From assembly GCA_018821785.1 (NCBI GenBank), contig JAHJLI010000043.1, positions 1 through 64,000 of the forward strand: a DNA stretch of 64,000 nucleotides, written 5' to 3'. The position numbers and the translations under genes were made by a program. Of the stretch, positions 1 to 8,326 are shown in pieces. Below the pieces are notes generated by a model that had not been told where the DNA came from, ran no database searches, and saw only the letters and a list, made by a program, of their open reading frames with translations. The stretch's first letter is position 1. The number at the start of each line of letters is the position of its first letter. This DNA comes from Pseudomonadota bacterium. Lineage in GTDB: Bacteria; Desulfobacterota; Desulfobulbia; Desulfobulbales; Desulfocapsaceae.

Positions 1-399
1 CTGAGAAAAGTGCATATCATTCGATTGCACTTCTGGCAAAATCCACTGAAAAAGATATTTCCTTATTGTTACCCCGGGCTTGTTCAACCATGGATAAGAT
101 CGTGGATCGCTACGCGATCACAATCTATCCTTATTCGTTATCGTTCAATCCTCAATCGTTTCCGTTCTTCTGCCTCCACGATGGAAAAAACAAACCAATA
201 GAATCTAACAAGTCCGCCTTTGGCTTTTTCTTTTCTTTATATGGCATAGCTACAAATCAAGGACAACGACCACAACATCGTCCTAGGCATTGACCCTATT
301 GCAAGGCATCAAGGACGCACAATGTTGCGCACCCTCTTGTATATTCAAGTGGCCCCCACTACTTTGGCCTACAGTCTTAATCTTTGGCAAGTTGCAATA
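1..399. other. Intergenic left edge, no gene recognised
   Basis: No convincing coding region is visible here. Short open frames exist on both strands but show no recognisable domain and no good ribosome binding site. A perfect 6-3-6 palindrome (GATCGC, spacer TAC, GCGATC) lies at 105-119; its role is unknown. The stretch lies beyond the 3' end of the minus-strand cyclase operon, and its right part runs into the dispersed repeat copy at 400-512. Confidence 0.5.
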
Positions 400-512
400 A
401 GCTTTCATACAATGAGTAATCCGTTTCAAAGTCTTGAACGGCATAAGGGGTTGTAAAGAAATGGCCGAAATGGTGATAGGCATTATCTTTGCAACCCCTC
501 AGTATTCCTAAT
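400..512 (-). repeat. Dispersed hairpin repeat, family 1, copy 1
   Basis: Read on the minus strand, this segment begins beside the stop codon of the second cyclase gene. It carries a long imperfect hairpin whose arms are 447-466 and 479-498 (outer stem GGGGTTG with CAACCCC). This is followed by the family signature CATTTCTTTAC, then CTTATGCCGTT, then GACTTTGAAAC. The same signature in the same order occurs at 40105-40212 and, more diverged, at 53881-53990. A second small hairpin (CCGTT with AACGG) lies at 421-441. It may also serve as the transcription end of the cyclase operon, but no strong T-run follows. The similarity is seen directly; any function is inference. Confidence 0.6.
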
Positions 513-513
513 C

Positions 514-1296
514 TTACTTGCCCGTCTCAAAACGGAATTTTTGGTCAGGATCGACGACGGCCAGAACGCGAACAATGCAGCCGTCACCACCCGGCCAACG
601 CCAGGGGAATGCCATAAAGAAACATCGCTTGCCGGTAACCTTATCGAGATCGCCGCCTACATTCTCGATGCCGGGAATACCGCCTTTTACCATAAGGGTC
701 TTATGGCCTGCTTCCCAATCCGGGAAATCGGCTTTGGCATCTCGGCCGGTAAAGGCTTTATATTCTTCAATCAGATGCGGCTGTGTCGGCCCGAGACCGT
801 GATCTACGAGTTTTGTGGCAATCGGGTGGTCGTTGGCCTGGTGGCCATACCCGACTAATTTAACTTTTTTATCAACCAGCCACTGAGCGCCATCACGGTA
901 AATACCACAGCCATAGGCAAAATACTCATCGGTATCCGCCCATTTGCGATGGAATCCGGTGTTGATCATAACGATATCGCCCTCTTGAATTTTGGGAGTG
1001 GCATTCTCAAGATCCTCGGCGGTAATGATGCCCCATTTGCCCTTGGGGATGGATACAGCCACACCGGTGCCACAGAGACGCCAAAGCGGATATTCGGCAA
1101 TTCCAGGGGTATTTTCAGTCACATGTATCGGCGCGTCCATATGCGTGCAACGGTGCATGATTCCTTCCCAGTTCACCTCGTACACGCCATCTTTGGCATG
1201 AAATTTATTTACGGTAACATTTACACCCGGAGTCGATGGCCACTCCGGCATATGCTGATGAAACGGATGGCTCAAATTATATATTTCAAGGCTCAT
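514..1296 (-). CDS. Cyclase-family (PF04199) metal-dependent hydrolase, second copy of the tandem
   Basis: A 260-residue cytosolic protein of the kynurenine-formamidase/cyclase family, whose members use a divalent metal to hydrolyse C-N or cyclic C-C/C-O bonds. The family metal motif HxGTHxDxPxH appears near residue 48 as HRCTHMDAPIH, so the usual Gly is Cys. A second conserved block, QANDHPIAT, is present. The ATG start has a GAGGAAG ribosome site at normal spacing. It is last in a minus-strand operon behind a paralogous cyclase (27 bases upstream) and an SDR reductase. Cyclase-family enzymes open the reduced ring in anaerobic phloroglucinol degradation (dihydrophloroglucinol cyclohydrolase), so ring opening is a reasonable proposal here, but the substrate cannot be read from sequence. 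Confidence 0.85.
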   Translation of the reverse strand: MSLEIYNLSHPFHQHMPEWPSTPGVNVTVNKFHAKDGVYEVNWEGIMHRCTHMDAPIHVTENTPGIAEYPLWRLCGTGVAVSIPKGKWGIITAEDLENATPKIQEGDIVMINTGFHRKWADTDEYFAYGCGIYRDGAQWLVDKKVKLVGYGHQANDHPIATKLVDHGLGPTQPHLIEEYKAFTGRDAKADFPDWEAGHKTLMVKGGIPGIENVGGDLDKVTGKRCFFMAFPWRWPGGDGCIVRVLAVVDPDQKFRFETGK

Positions 1297-1323
1297 GTGT
1301 CTTCCTCTATTATATCGGGTTAT

Positions 1324-2127
1324 CTATTTACCTGAGTCGATACGCAGATTGCCGCTTGGGTCGGTCATGGCAACAAACCGAACCGGACAGGCATCACCGT
1401 ATTGAAACTTCCACGGGGTTGCCACAAAGGTCGCTCTTTTTCCCAATAATACATCGACGTCACCGCCAACCTGTTCGATTGTCGGGATGCCGGCGGCCAG
1501 AAGAAGCTTGTGAGCGACGTTCCATTCCCCATGTTCTTGCTTGGGGTCTTTGCCTGTGGCTTTCTGATATCCATCGGCCAGGCGGCGCATGGTCGGCCCA
1601 CCCCGATGAGGTCCAAGCGAAGTGGCGAGAGGATGATCAATCTGCTGAGTATCAACGGCCACGAGTTTACACTCCTTGTCTACCAGCCACTGGGCAGCGT
1701 CTTTTGACAGGCCTGGGGACTCCCCGTAATATTCTAGAGACTCCGAATAGTTGTGATGCCAACCGGTGACAATTACGACAATGTCGCCTTGTTTTACACC
1801 GGGTGTTGCACTCTCCAGATCCTCGGCGGTTACAACTTCATAACTTCCCTTGGGAATGCTTAAGACAACACCGTTGCCGAAAAATCGATCCTCGGCAATA
1901 GCGGCCAGATCGGCCCCACGCTGAATAAGATGGATGGGCGCATTCAGGTGCGTTCCTGTATGCATTACCGTATTGATCTTCCAGGCCAAAACCCCATGCT
2001 GCGCATGTTTGACGGCGCGGAACATCTTGACGTCGGCCTGCCCGGGATAGGATGGTACCCCATGGCCCCAGTTATGACTGAGCTCCACCAATTGTAATCC
2101 TGTATAGGGGTCAGTAACTATAGTCAT
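1324..2127 (-). CDS. Cyclase-family (PF04199) metal-dependent hydrolase, first copy of the tandem
   Basis: A 267-residue paralogue of the downstream gene with the same fold and blocks. The metal motif reads HTGTHLNAPIH, so the Asp of the usual HxGTHxDxPxH is Asn. Each of the two copies therefore deviates at a different position of the motif, which may reflect specialisation or a heteromer. The internal ATG at 2127, with AGAGG five bases upstream, is preferred over an upstream non-ATG start. It is co-directional with the SDR gene 51 bases upstream. By family and context it is likely a hydrolase acting on a cyclic keto compound; kynurenine formamidase is an alternative but no tryptophan-catabolism genes are nearby. 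Confidence 0.83.
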   Translation of the reverse strand: MTIVTDPYTGLQLVELSHNWGHGVPSYPGQADVKMFRAVKHAQHGVLAWKINTVMHTGTHLNAPIHLIQRGADLAAIAEDRFFGNGVVLSIPKGSYEVVTAEDLESATPGVKQGDIVVIVTGWHHNYSESLEYYGESPGLSKDAAQWLVDKECKLVAVDTQQIDHPLATSLGPHRGGPTMRRLADGYQKATGKDPKQEHGEWNVAHKLLLAAGIPTIEQVGGDVDVLLGKRATFVATPWKFQYGDACPVRFVAMTDPSGNLRIDSGK

Positions 2128-2178
2128 ATTAACCTCTTGTTTTGTCAAAAAATGTGATTTGCCTCCAGCCGCTTCCAA

Positions 2179-2949
2179 TCAAGAGGCCGTCGCACCACCA
2201 TCAACAAAAAGTGTTTGTCCGGTTTGGAAAGCCGAGGCGTCTGATGCAAGATACACTGCAGGGCCTATTAAATCCTCAGGTAAACCAAGCCTCCCCATGG
2301 GAATCATGGCCTTGTATTTGTTCGCCAACTCGGGATTCTGCTGAATATGTTGAGTCCCCTTGGTGATGATCAGGGCCGGGCCAAGGGCATTTACCCTTAT
2401 ATTTAACGGAGCCAGTTCGATAGCCAGGGCCTTGGTAATCAATTCCACCGCACCCTTGGTGCCGCAATAGGCTGAATTACCACCACCAAACCCGCGAATA
2501 CCCCGGACAGAAGAAAGGTTTATTATTGTGCCCCCTCCTCTTTCCTTCATAACGTTGGCAGCATGCTTGCAGGCAACCATGGTCCCTTTAACATTCACGT
2601 CGAACAATTTTTCCCAGTCAGCCATGGGATATTCCAACGCAGGCCGTTTTATATTAAGGCCGAAGGCGTTAACAAGGATATCGAGAGCACCGAATCTGGC
2701 GAGTACAGCCTTGACCAGGGTTGCCATACTTTCTTCACTGGTGACATCCACCTGATGCGCCATCGCATCCATACCGGTTTTTACTTTGATCTCTTCCGCA
2801 AATTTGCCCAAATCATCCATTCCGCTTCTGCTCGCGACAACCACCTTGGCACCATGTTGTGCCATTCCCAGCGTTAAGGCACTGCCAATGCCACCGGCGC
2901 CACCAATAATCAACGCCACCTTTCCATCAAGTCTGAATAGATCTGACAT
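2179..2949 (-). CDS. Short-chain dehydrogenase/reductase (SDR)
   Basis: A 256-residue classical SDR. The cofactor glycine motif (GGAGGIGSA) is near residue 15, the catalytic Ser lies in LSSVRG, the YxxxK pair in AYCGTKGA, and the C-terminal block ends in FVDGG. The ATG at 2949 has a CGGAAGAG ribosome site six bases away and starts the standard MSDLFRLDGK N-terminus; a longer TTG-started form is less likely. It is first in the minus-strand operon with two cyclase-family hydrolases. In phloroglucinol-degrading anaerobes an SDR (phloroglucinol reductase) acts just before a cyclase-family ring hydrolase, so this order is suggestive. The substrate is inferred, and generic 3-oxoacyl or sugar SDR activity is possible. 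Confidence 0.88.
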   Translation of the reverse strand: MSDLFRLDGKVALIIGGAGGIGSALTLGMAQHGAKVVVASRSGMDDLGKFAEEIKVKTGMDAMAHQVDVTSEESMATLVKAVLARFGALDILVNAFGLNIKRPALEYPMADWEKLFDVNVKGTMVACKHAANVMKERGGGTIINLSSVRGIRGFGGGNSAYCGTKGAVELITKALAIELAPLNIRVNALGPALIITKGTQHIQQNPELANKYKAMIPMGRLGLPEDLIGPAVYLASDASAFQTGQTLFVDGGATAS

Positions 2950-3234
2950 GTCATGCTCTTCCGTTGTTAAATTTTCTTGATAACTGACCTTTGCTTGTGC
3001 CAATTCTCACTGCAGGTGGCTAAAACCAGGCACCATGTGTTGCACATAGTTGAATCATGTTTTGTAAAGTGCAACTATTGTTAATTCCAAATATCAAATA
3101 TCCACATATTTGTCAAGATGATTCCGAACATATTTCATTCCATGAATATCCGTAAAACAACCTTAAAAGCAAGGATCTTCCTTGACTTGCGGTAGAACAC
3201 AGAAATTTATCATCGGTTTTGCATCAATTCTAGA

Positions 3235-3253
3235 AATCTCGTATTGCGAGATT
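3235..3253. promoter_or_regulatory. Palindrome, candidate operator
   Basis: A perfect inverted repeat with arms AATCTCG and CGAGATT separated by five bases lies between the divergent SDR operon and the IclR gene. Its length and position suit a dimeric regulator site. Assignment to the neighbouring IclR protein is inference. Confidence 0.4.
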
Positions 3254-3357
3254 GGATTCCGATATATTGAATCTCAAAATTGTTTTGAATCGAAAACCAA
3301 GTTTGCGTATTAATTGCTTGACAGCCGCCGAAGATTTCATTATCAAATCCTACATGG

Positions 3358-3372
3358 TGGAATTAGATTCCA
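3358..3372. promoter_or_regulatory. Palindrome TGGAAT-N3-ATTCCA, candidate IclR operator
   Basis: A perfect 6-3-6 palindrome (TGGAAT, TAG, ATTCCA) about 100 bases upstream of the IclR start. IclR-family proteins bind short palindromes of about this size in the divergent promoter they share with their target. The palindrome is seen directly; the binding protein is inferred. Confidence 0.5.
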
Positions 3373-3471
3373 TTTAATGCAACTTTTTCTAGAGGTTTTC
3401 AATCGCATCTTCAAGACACGATGTAAGTCCATTACAGCACCCGCTCTAGCGCCAACCCATAAAGGATCCGT

Positions 3472-4245
3472 ATGCCGGTGATACAAAAAGCAGACAACCT
3501 GTCATCAACCGAAAAAGCTTTAAAACTGTTGATGGCATTTACACCGCACAATAACGAGATGGGCACTTTAGAGTTGAGCAAAAAACTCGGCATCCATAAG
3601 TCCACCGTCAGCCGCTTGCTGCACTTGCTTGCCGCTAACGATTTTCTCTATCAAAATCCAGAGACCAAAAAATACATGCTGGGCCGGGCCATAGCAGAGA
3701 TGGGCAATGTTGTGATTAAGTCACTCAACACCGCTATTGTTACCATAGCCCAACCGCATTTAAATGAACTATGCAACCTTGTTCGCGAAAGCGTCGCCAT
3801 GGAGGTCTTGACGGGAACCAATGTCGTTCTGTCCGGTCAGGTGGAAGGCCAGTCGCACATCCGCTTTTCATTCAAGCCCGGCGAACAGGTCCCCATAAAT
3901 GTAGCGGCTGGAGCAAAAGCCATTCTTGCCTACTGCGAACCCGATTTTGTCGACCTGTGTATAAAGAAGAAATTCAACCGTTTCACCGCCAATACAATCA
4001 TTTCAAAGAAAAAATACAAGGAAGTGCTTGAGGAAGTTAAAAAAACCGGCATTGCCTATGATAATGGCGAGCGTTACGAAGATTCCCATGCCATCGCAAC
4101 CCCTATCTTCAACCACGCAGGCATCCCGGTGGCGGCCGTCGTCGTAGCCGGACCTGCCTTTCGAATGACACCAAAGTTCTTGGGTGAAATTGTCACACCA
4201 ATAAAGAAAACAGCCGCTGAGATTTCAAAACGACTTTTTTATTAG
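3472..4245 (+). CDS. IclR-family transcriptional regulator (SDR/cyclase arm)
   Basis: A 257-residue regulator with an N-terminal winged helix-turn-helix (residues about 10-70, including the ELSKKLGIHKSTVSRLLH recognition region) and a C-terminal IclR ligand-binding domain (about 85-250, with GERYEDSHAIATPIF typical of the domain). The ribosome site AAAGGAT is five bases from the ATG. It is divergent from the SDR/cyclase operon and probably controls it in response to a pathway intermediate. It is clearly paralogous to the IclR protein at 45271-46041: the segments NNEMGT, LG-HKST-SRL and KKYMLGR match. This links the two metabolic arms on either side of the injection-system locus. Confidence 0.92.
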   Translation: MPVIQKADNLSSTEKALKLLMAFTPHNNEMGTLELSKKLGIHKSTVSRLLHLLAANDFLYQNPETKKYMLGRAIAEMGNVVIKSLNTAIVTIAQPHLNELCNLVRESVAMEVLTGTNVVLSGQVEGQSHIRFSFKPGEQVPINVAAGAKAILAYCEPDFVDLCIKKKFNRFTANTIISKKKYKEVLEEVKKTGIAYDNGERYEDSHAIATPIFNHAGIPVAAVVVAGPAFRMTPKFLGEIVTPIKKTAAEISKRLFY

Positions 4246-4304
4246 TGCCTTACAGATCGTTTTCGTTAATAAAAAACAAGAAACGAATTTCGTGAAGGTA
4301 CTTA
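4243..4304 (+). repeat. Dispersed hairpin repeat, family 2, copy 1
   Basis: The element starts on the TAG stop codon of the IclR gene. The outer arms TAGTGCCTT and AAGGTACTTA pair with one bulge. An inner TTCGTT pairs with AACGAA around an A-rich loop, followed by the block GAATTTCGTGAAGGTAC. A copy at 37363-37417, read on the minus strand, also starts on a TAG stop codon and has the same outer stem with the same bulge. There the inner stem is TTCATTT with AAATGAA, so a C-G pair in one copy is an A-T pair in the other. It could act as a 3'-end stabiliser or terminator, or be a mobile REP-like repeat. Confidence 0.55.
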
Positions 4305-5361
4305 TCTCGTTTACCGGGGCTGGAAGAGCAGCTGTCACCAGCTGACCTTGCGCGTCTCTCTCTTGTTTTCCAACCGGCAAAACGGTTCACCCAAATCAAT
4401 GACGTTTCAACACCAACTCTTATAGGGAACTCGATATCGAGGGTATATTCTTCACACTTGCAGTTGCCGAATCATCCTCGCTTAGAGAGGCGACAAGCCA
4501 TTTAGAAATTAATGATAGGCATGGGCATCAAACATCTAATTCTGCAATGGTACTGCCAACGCCGTTGATGAAGCTAAAATCTGACTGACTCAACGTACCA
4601 CAATATTGAACCTGGTGGAAAAACACCTCTCATGATGGTTCATCCGAAGCAAGTCAAATCATGATGTGCCTCTTTAATATTCAGAGCCGAAATTCCTGAA
4701 ATTTCCCTGGGAGGCGTCAGCGCAAATGATGAAAAACCCTTTTCACTTCCAATTCGAAATTCAGCGATAGTTACGGCGCCACCTCCCCCATAACCGAAAC
4801 AAATAAATCATGGCTTATTTAACGCCAATACAATGACCTGGAAGACCTAATATTGCTGGATAATATATGCAATTCGCACTCCTTTCGGGCAGTTTTCCCA
4901 TCCATGTCCAATTTCTTTTCTTCATTACCATTCGTTTCAGATTTGTGCAATTTTCAATTATTTCCCTACCTGATCGCACTGATATTCCAAGTCACTCCTT
5001 TCATAAAACTGAATTATCAGACCGCAATTGTTCAGAAAATATAATTATCGTTTTAAAATCCAAACCAATTCAAAAAAAACCTGGTTAAAAACAAAAGAAA
5101 TATGATATTCTTACGAAATACTTTCAACAGGGGGGCCTGAAGATTGAGTTTTTACACCTGCACTACCAAGAAATTTCCATCGCATTATTTTGAACATCTC
5201 ATAACTACAGAATATTAAGAAAATTATCCTTCGGGCACACAAGCCTGCACAAGGTGTTATTAAATATTAGCTGAAATTCAGCCCTGTTAGTTTGAAGTAT
5301 CAATTCCTTAACAACGACTTTCCATACAACCTTTTCATAAATCAGACAGAGGAGGATTCCC
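4305..5361. other. About 1.06 kb without a recognisable gene, upstream of the injection-system locus
   Basis: Only very short open frames are present and none has a recognisable domain. The left part is of mixed composition; the right part (about 4840-5340) is clearly AT-rich and probably contains the promoter of the eCIS operon. No confident -35/-10 or sigma-54 element was found. The AGAGGAGG ribosome site of the sheath gene lies just before 5362. I see no att-like direct repeat or tRNA that would mark an insertion point. Confidence 0.5.
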
Positions 5362-7740
5362 ATGGTTGCCGTTCCCAACATCAGTTATCCCGGTGTCTAT
5401 ATTCAAGAGGTTCCCAGTGGGGTGCATACAATCACCGGGGTCGCCACATCGATTGCCGCCTTCTTCGGACGTACACAACGAGGCCCCCTCGATAAGGCAG
5501 TACGCATACTCAGTCCTTCCGACTTTACCCGAACATACGCCGGGGCCCATTCTGGCAGCGATCTGGCCCAGAGCGTTCAACATTTTTTTGCCAATGGCGG
5601 CAGCGATTGCTATGTGGTTCGTTTAGCAGGTGCAAATGCTGAAAAAGCAGCTGTCAGCTTAAGAAATCCAGTCGGAAGAAATGTTCTCAGAGCGTCTGCT
5701 AAGTCAAAAGGTATCTGGGGGAATGGCATACGCCTGGTTGTTGATTACGGCACCCCCAATCCAGACGACACCTTTAACCTCCAGATATTTTACGAGGAAC
5801 GTGGGAAAAATATCAGTCAGGAACAATTCGTCAATCTCTCCATGGATCCCAATTCTCCACGCTTTGCTCCTCATTTTGTTTCCCAGTCATCAAACCTGAT
5901 CGATCTCGACTTAGACCTTCTCCTTGCAGATCTCACCAATATTGCCAATACACCTGCCGGCTATAGCCAGAGCAGGCGGCCTTTTGAAACCGGTGACATT
6001 GATGCGTTGCGCGGACAATTAAACGGTCTTTTCAGCTCTACCGGCAAATTCCAGATCAGCATTAATGGCCAAGAATGGGACCTTGTGAACCTTTCTACTC
6101 TTGTACTCAGTGCCGGCACACTTGCGGCAATCGCCTTGGAAGTTGAGACTGAAATCAACAGCCAAATTGGTCCCGGTTCTCCTGTCGCTGTCTCGTGGGA
6201 CCAGATCGGAGACTCACCTGACCTCCACCTTCAGGTCTTGCGATTCACTGCCAATATCGATCTTAGAACCAGCGTGCGCTTCCGGCGAGCCTTACAAGAT
6301 GACCTTACCGGGCCCCTGCTGCTGGGAATCAGTCAAGGCGGAATCGAAGTCGAACGTTTCAGCAATATGCGACCGACGCCAAATGGAGCTGTTATATTGG
6401 ATCAGGCCTCCATTGATCAGCTGGCAGGTCTGCCGCTGGATACACTTCTAAATATATGTATCGATTCCACACCCTTCCCCCAAGGTTCGGACACACTCAT
6501 ATCAAAAATCAATCTTCATGCCTCTGAAGGGGGCGGAACAGGGATCTTTTGGTACCAGGAGCCTGATGGTGGTTATGATGGTGTTCGCAAAAGGTTAAAC
6601 AAGATCGTTCAGTCATTCAACGAAGATCGCACGAGTCCATGGCAGGCAAAACTCTGGGGCTACCACCTGGCGTTTGTTCGCACTGAAGGATCTGCCGGCC
6701 GAACAACAACGATCACAACGATTCCCGACCTCGATCTTCCAACCGAACCTGTTGCCAATGTGAGAAAATACAGCCTGGGAGATACAGCTGATACCGACTA
6801 CCAAGCCGGAGGCGAAATAGGCCTTGATGGCGATGCCCCGACGGCAGTTGAATACCTCGGTGATGAAGCACAGCAAACGGGGTTCTATGCCCTGGACAGC
6901 GTCGATCTGTTTAATCTGATGGTCCTGCCGGGCGATCGGGAAATAGGCGATCCCATCATGGCACAGATCGTCGGCCAGGCAAGTATCTACTGCCAGCAAA
7001 AACGGGCTTTTCTCTTGTTGGATGCTCCCACCGGCTGGACCAATGGCAGTGACCGCCCTACCGCCACAGGAACGGAGATTGATGGATTGCGACAGCTTGT
7101 GCAAAGCGACCATACCGCCGTTTTTTACCCCCAGATCGAATACAGTGATGGTGGTCTTAAAAAACGCATGGGGCCATCGGGGCTCATCGCCGGCTTGATG
7201 GCCCGCATCGACTCCACCCGTGGGGTTTGGAAGGCACCGGCGGGTATCGAAGCCAACCTGAGAGGCATCCTCGATCTGCAGGTCAACCTCACAGACAGGG
7301 AAAATGGCGCCCTCAACAAACTCGGGATCAACTGCCTGCGCAAATTCCCGGGTGGCTTTGTCAACTGGGGAGCAAGAACACTGGCGGGGTCCGATGATAT
7401 CGGCTCGGAATGGAAATATATCCCAATCCGGCGGCTCGCCCTGTTTATCGAAGAATCCCTGTACCGCGGGACGAAATGGGTAGTCTTCGAGCCAAACGAT
7501 GAACCCCTCTGGGCACAAATCCGCCTGAACCTGAGTGCCTTCATGATGGACCTCTTCCGCCGGGGTGCATTCCAGGGAAGCACCCCAGACCATGCCTTCT
7601 TTGTCAAATGTGACGGGGAAACTACTACTCAAAATGATCGCAATTTAGGTATCGTGAATATAGATGTCGGATTCGCACCTCTGAAACCGGCTGAATTTGT
7701 GGTTATTCGCATTCAACAGATGGCAGGTGAGTTAGGATAA
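5362..7740 (+). CDS. eCIS contractile tail sheath protein
   Basis: A 792-residue sheath subunit that forms the contracting outer cylinder around the inner tube. The N-terminus (YPGVYIQEVPSG, then AFFGRTQRGP) and the later block HFFANGGSDCYVVR are typical of phage and eCIS sheath proteins. The C-terminus (residues about 660-790) matches the conserved sheath core, including the region beginning NWGARTL and the EPNDEPLW segment. At 792 residues it is longer than the usual 350-500, with extra material around residues 130-430, probably an outward-facing insertion. A strong AGAGGAGG ribosome site precedes the ATG. It is first in the eCIS operon and is the only sheath gene in the cluster, whereas Afp/PVC systems have three. 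Confidence 0.95.
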   Translation: MVAVPNISYPGVYIQEVPSGVHTITGVATSIAAFFGRTQRGPLDKAVRILSPSDFTRTYAGAHSGSDLAQSVQHFFANGGSDCYVVRLAGANAEKAAVSLRNPVGRNVLRASAKSKGIWGNGIRLVVDYGTPNPDDTFNLQIFYEERGKNISQEQFVNLSMDPNSPRFAPHFVSQSSNLIDLDLDLLLADLTNIANTPAGYSQSRRPFETGDIDALRGQLNGLFSSTGKFQISINGQEWDLVNLSTLVLSAGTLAAIALEVETEINSQIGPGSPVAVSWDQIGDSPDLHLQVLRFTANIDLRTSVRFRRALQDDLTGPLLLGISQGGIEVERFSNMRPTPNGAVILDQASIDQLAGLPLDTLLNICIDSTPFPQGSDTLISKINLHASEGGGTGIFWYQEPDGGYDGVRKRLNKIVQSFNEDRTSPWQAKLWGYHLAFVRTEGSAGRTTTITTIPDLDLPTEPVANVRKYSLGDTADTDYQAGGEIGLDGDAPTAVEYLGDEAQQTGFYALDSVDLFNLMVLPGDREIGDPIMAQIVGQASIYCQQKRAFLLLDAPTGWTNGSDRPTATGTEIDGLRQLVQSDHTAVFYPQIEYSDGGLKKRMGPSGLIAGLMARIDSTRGVWKAPAGIEANLRGILDLQVNLTDRENGALNKLGINCLRKFPGGFVNWGARTLAGSDDIGSEWKYIPIRRLALFIEESLYRGTKWVVFEPNDEPLWAQIRLNLSAFMMDLFRRGAFQGSTPDHAFFVKCDGETTTQNDRNLGIVNIDVGFAPLKPAEFVVIRIQQMAGELG

Positions 7741-7769
7741 GAACTTTCGCCAAAGAGAGGAGGCAATAG

Positions 7770-8303
7770 ATGGCTGATGCATACTACGGATTTCCTAATA
7801 ATCCCAAACGGAAAGACCCTTATAAAAATTTCAAGTTTCGCATCAAATGGGACAAAAAGACCGTTCTTGGAGTCTCAAAAGTAAGCACCCTCAAAAGAAC
7901 CACTGAAGTGGTTACCCACCGTTCAGGCGGTGACAACAGCACCGACCATAAATCGCCCGGCCGCACTTCCTATGAGGGAATTACCTGCGAGCGGGGCATT
8001 ACCCACGATCCGGACTTTGAGGCTTGGGCCAATAAAGTGCATCCCTATGATGGGGACAAGTCCATGGATCTGGCCAACTACAAAAAAGACCTGACCCTTG
8101 AGGTAATGAACGAAAAAGGGCACGTAGTCATGCGCTATTTCCTCTATGACTGCTGGGTCAGCGACTATACCGCCATGCCGGACCTGGATGCCAATGCCAA
8201 TGCAGTGGCAATCGAGTCAATCAAGATCGAACTGGAAGGCTGGAAGCGTGATACAGCAACCAAAGAACCTGATGAAGGAAGTCCGGTACCCCAGGATAGC
8301 TGA
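7770..8303 (+). CDS. eCIS inner tube protein (T4 gp19-like)
   Basis: A 177-residue tube subunit of the gp19/Hcp-like family whose hexamers stack to make the rigid tube driven out on contraction. The start DAYYGFPNNP, the KFRIKWD strand, the SYEGITCERGITHD block and the C-terminal AIESIKIELEGW strand are typical of eCIS tube proteins. It follows the sheath gene by 29 bases with an AGAGAGGAGG ribosome site. It is the only gp19-type gene in the locus; the separate 18289 gene is the terminal tube adaptor. Assignment is firm from sequence and position. Confidence 0.94.
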   Translation: MADAYYGFPNNPKRKDPYKNFKFRIKWDKKTVLGVSKVSTLKRTTEVVTHRSGGDNSTDHKSPGRTSYEGITCERGITHDPDFEAWANKVHPYDGDKSMDLANYKKDLTLEVMNEKGHVVMRYFLYDCWVSDYTAMPDLDANANAVAIESIKIELEGWKRDTATKEPDEGSPVPQDS

Positions 8304-8326
8304 GTCAGGCAACGGGATCTCTTTCT

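Larger units (their letters stand above)
2950..3471. promoter_or_regulatory. Divergent promoter region between SDR/cyclase operon and IclR gene
   Basis: This AT-rich region separates the minus-strand SDR operon from the plus-strand IclR regulator, the usual arrangement for an IclR protein and its target. It holds at least two palindromes suitable as operators, at 3235-3253 and 3358-3372, listed separately. No clear -35/-10 or -24/-12 pair could be assigned. Confidence 0.6.

Noticed and set aside
283-483. Small minus-strand open frame of 66 codons at the left edge
   Set aside because: It lies mostly within the hairpin repeat and its beginning corresponds to repeat signature sequence rather than a protein family.
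6613-7632. A 339-codon open frame on the minus strand inside the sheath gene
   Set aside because: It lies entirely opposite a confidently identified sheath gene, has no recognisable domain, and follows the codon pattern of the sense gene.
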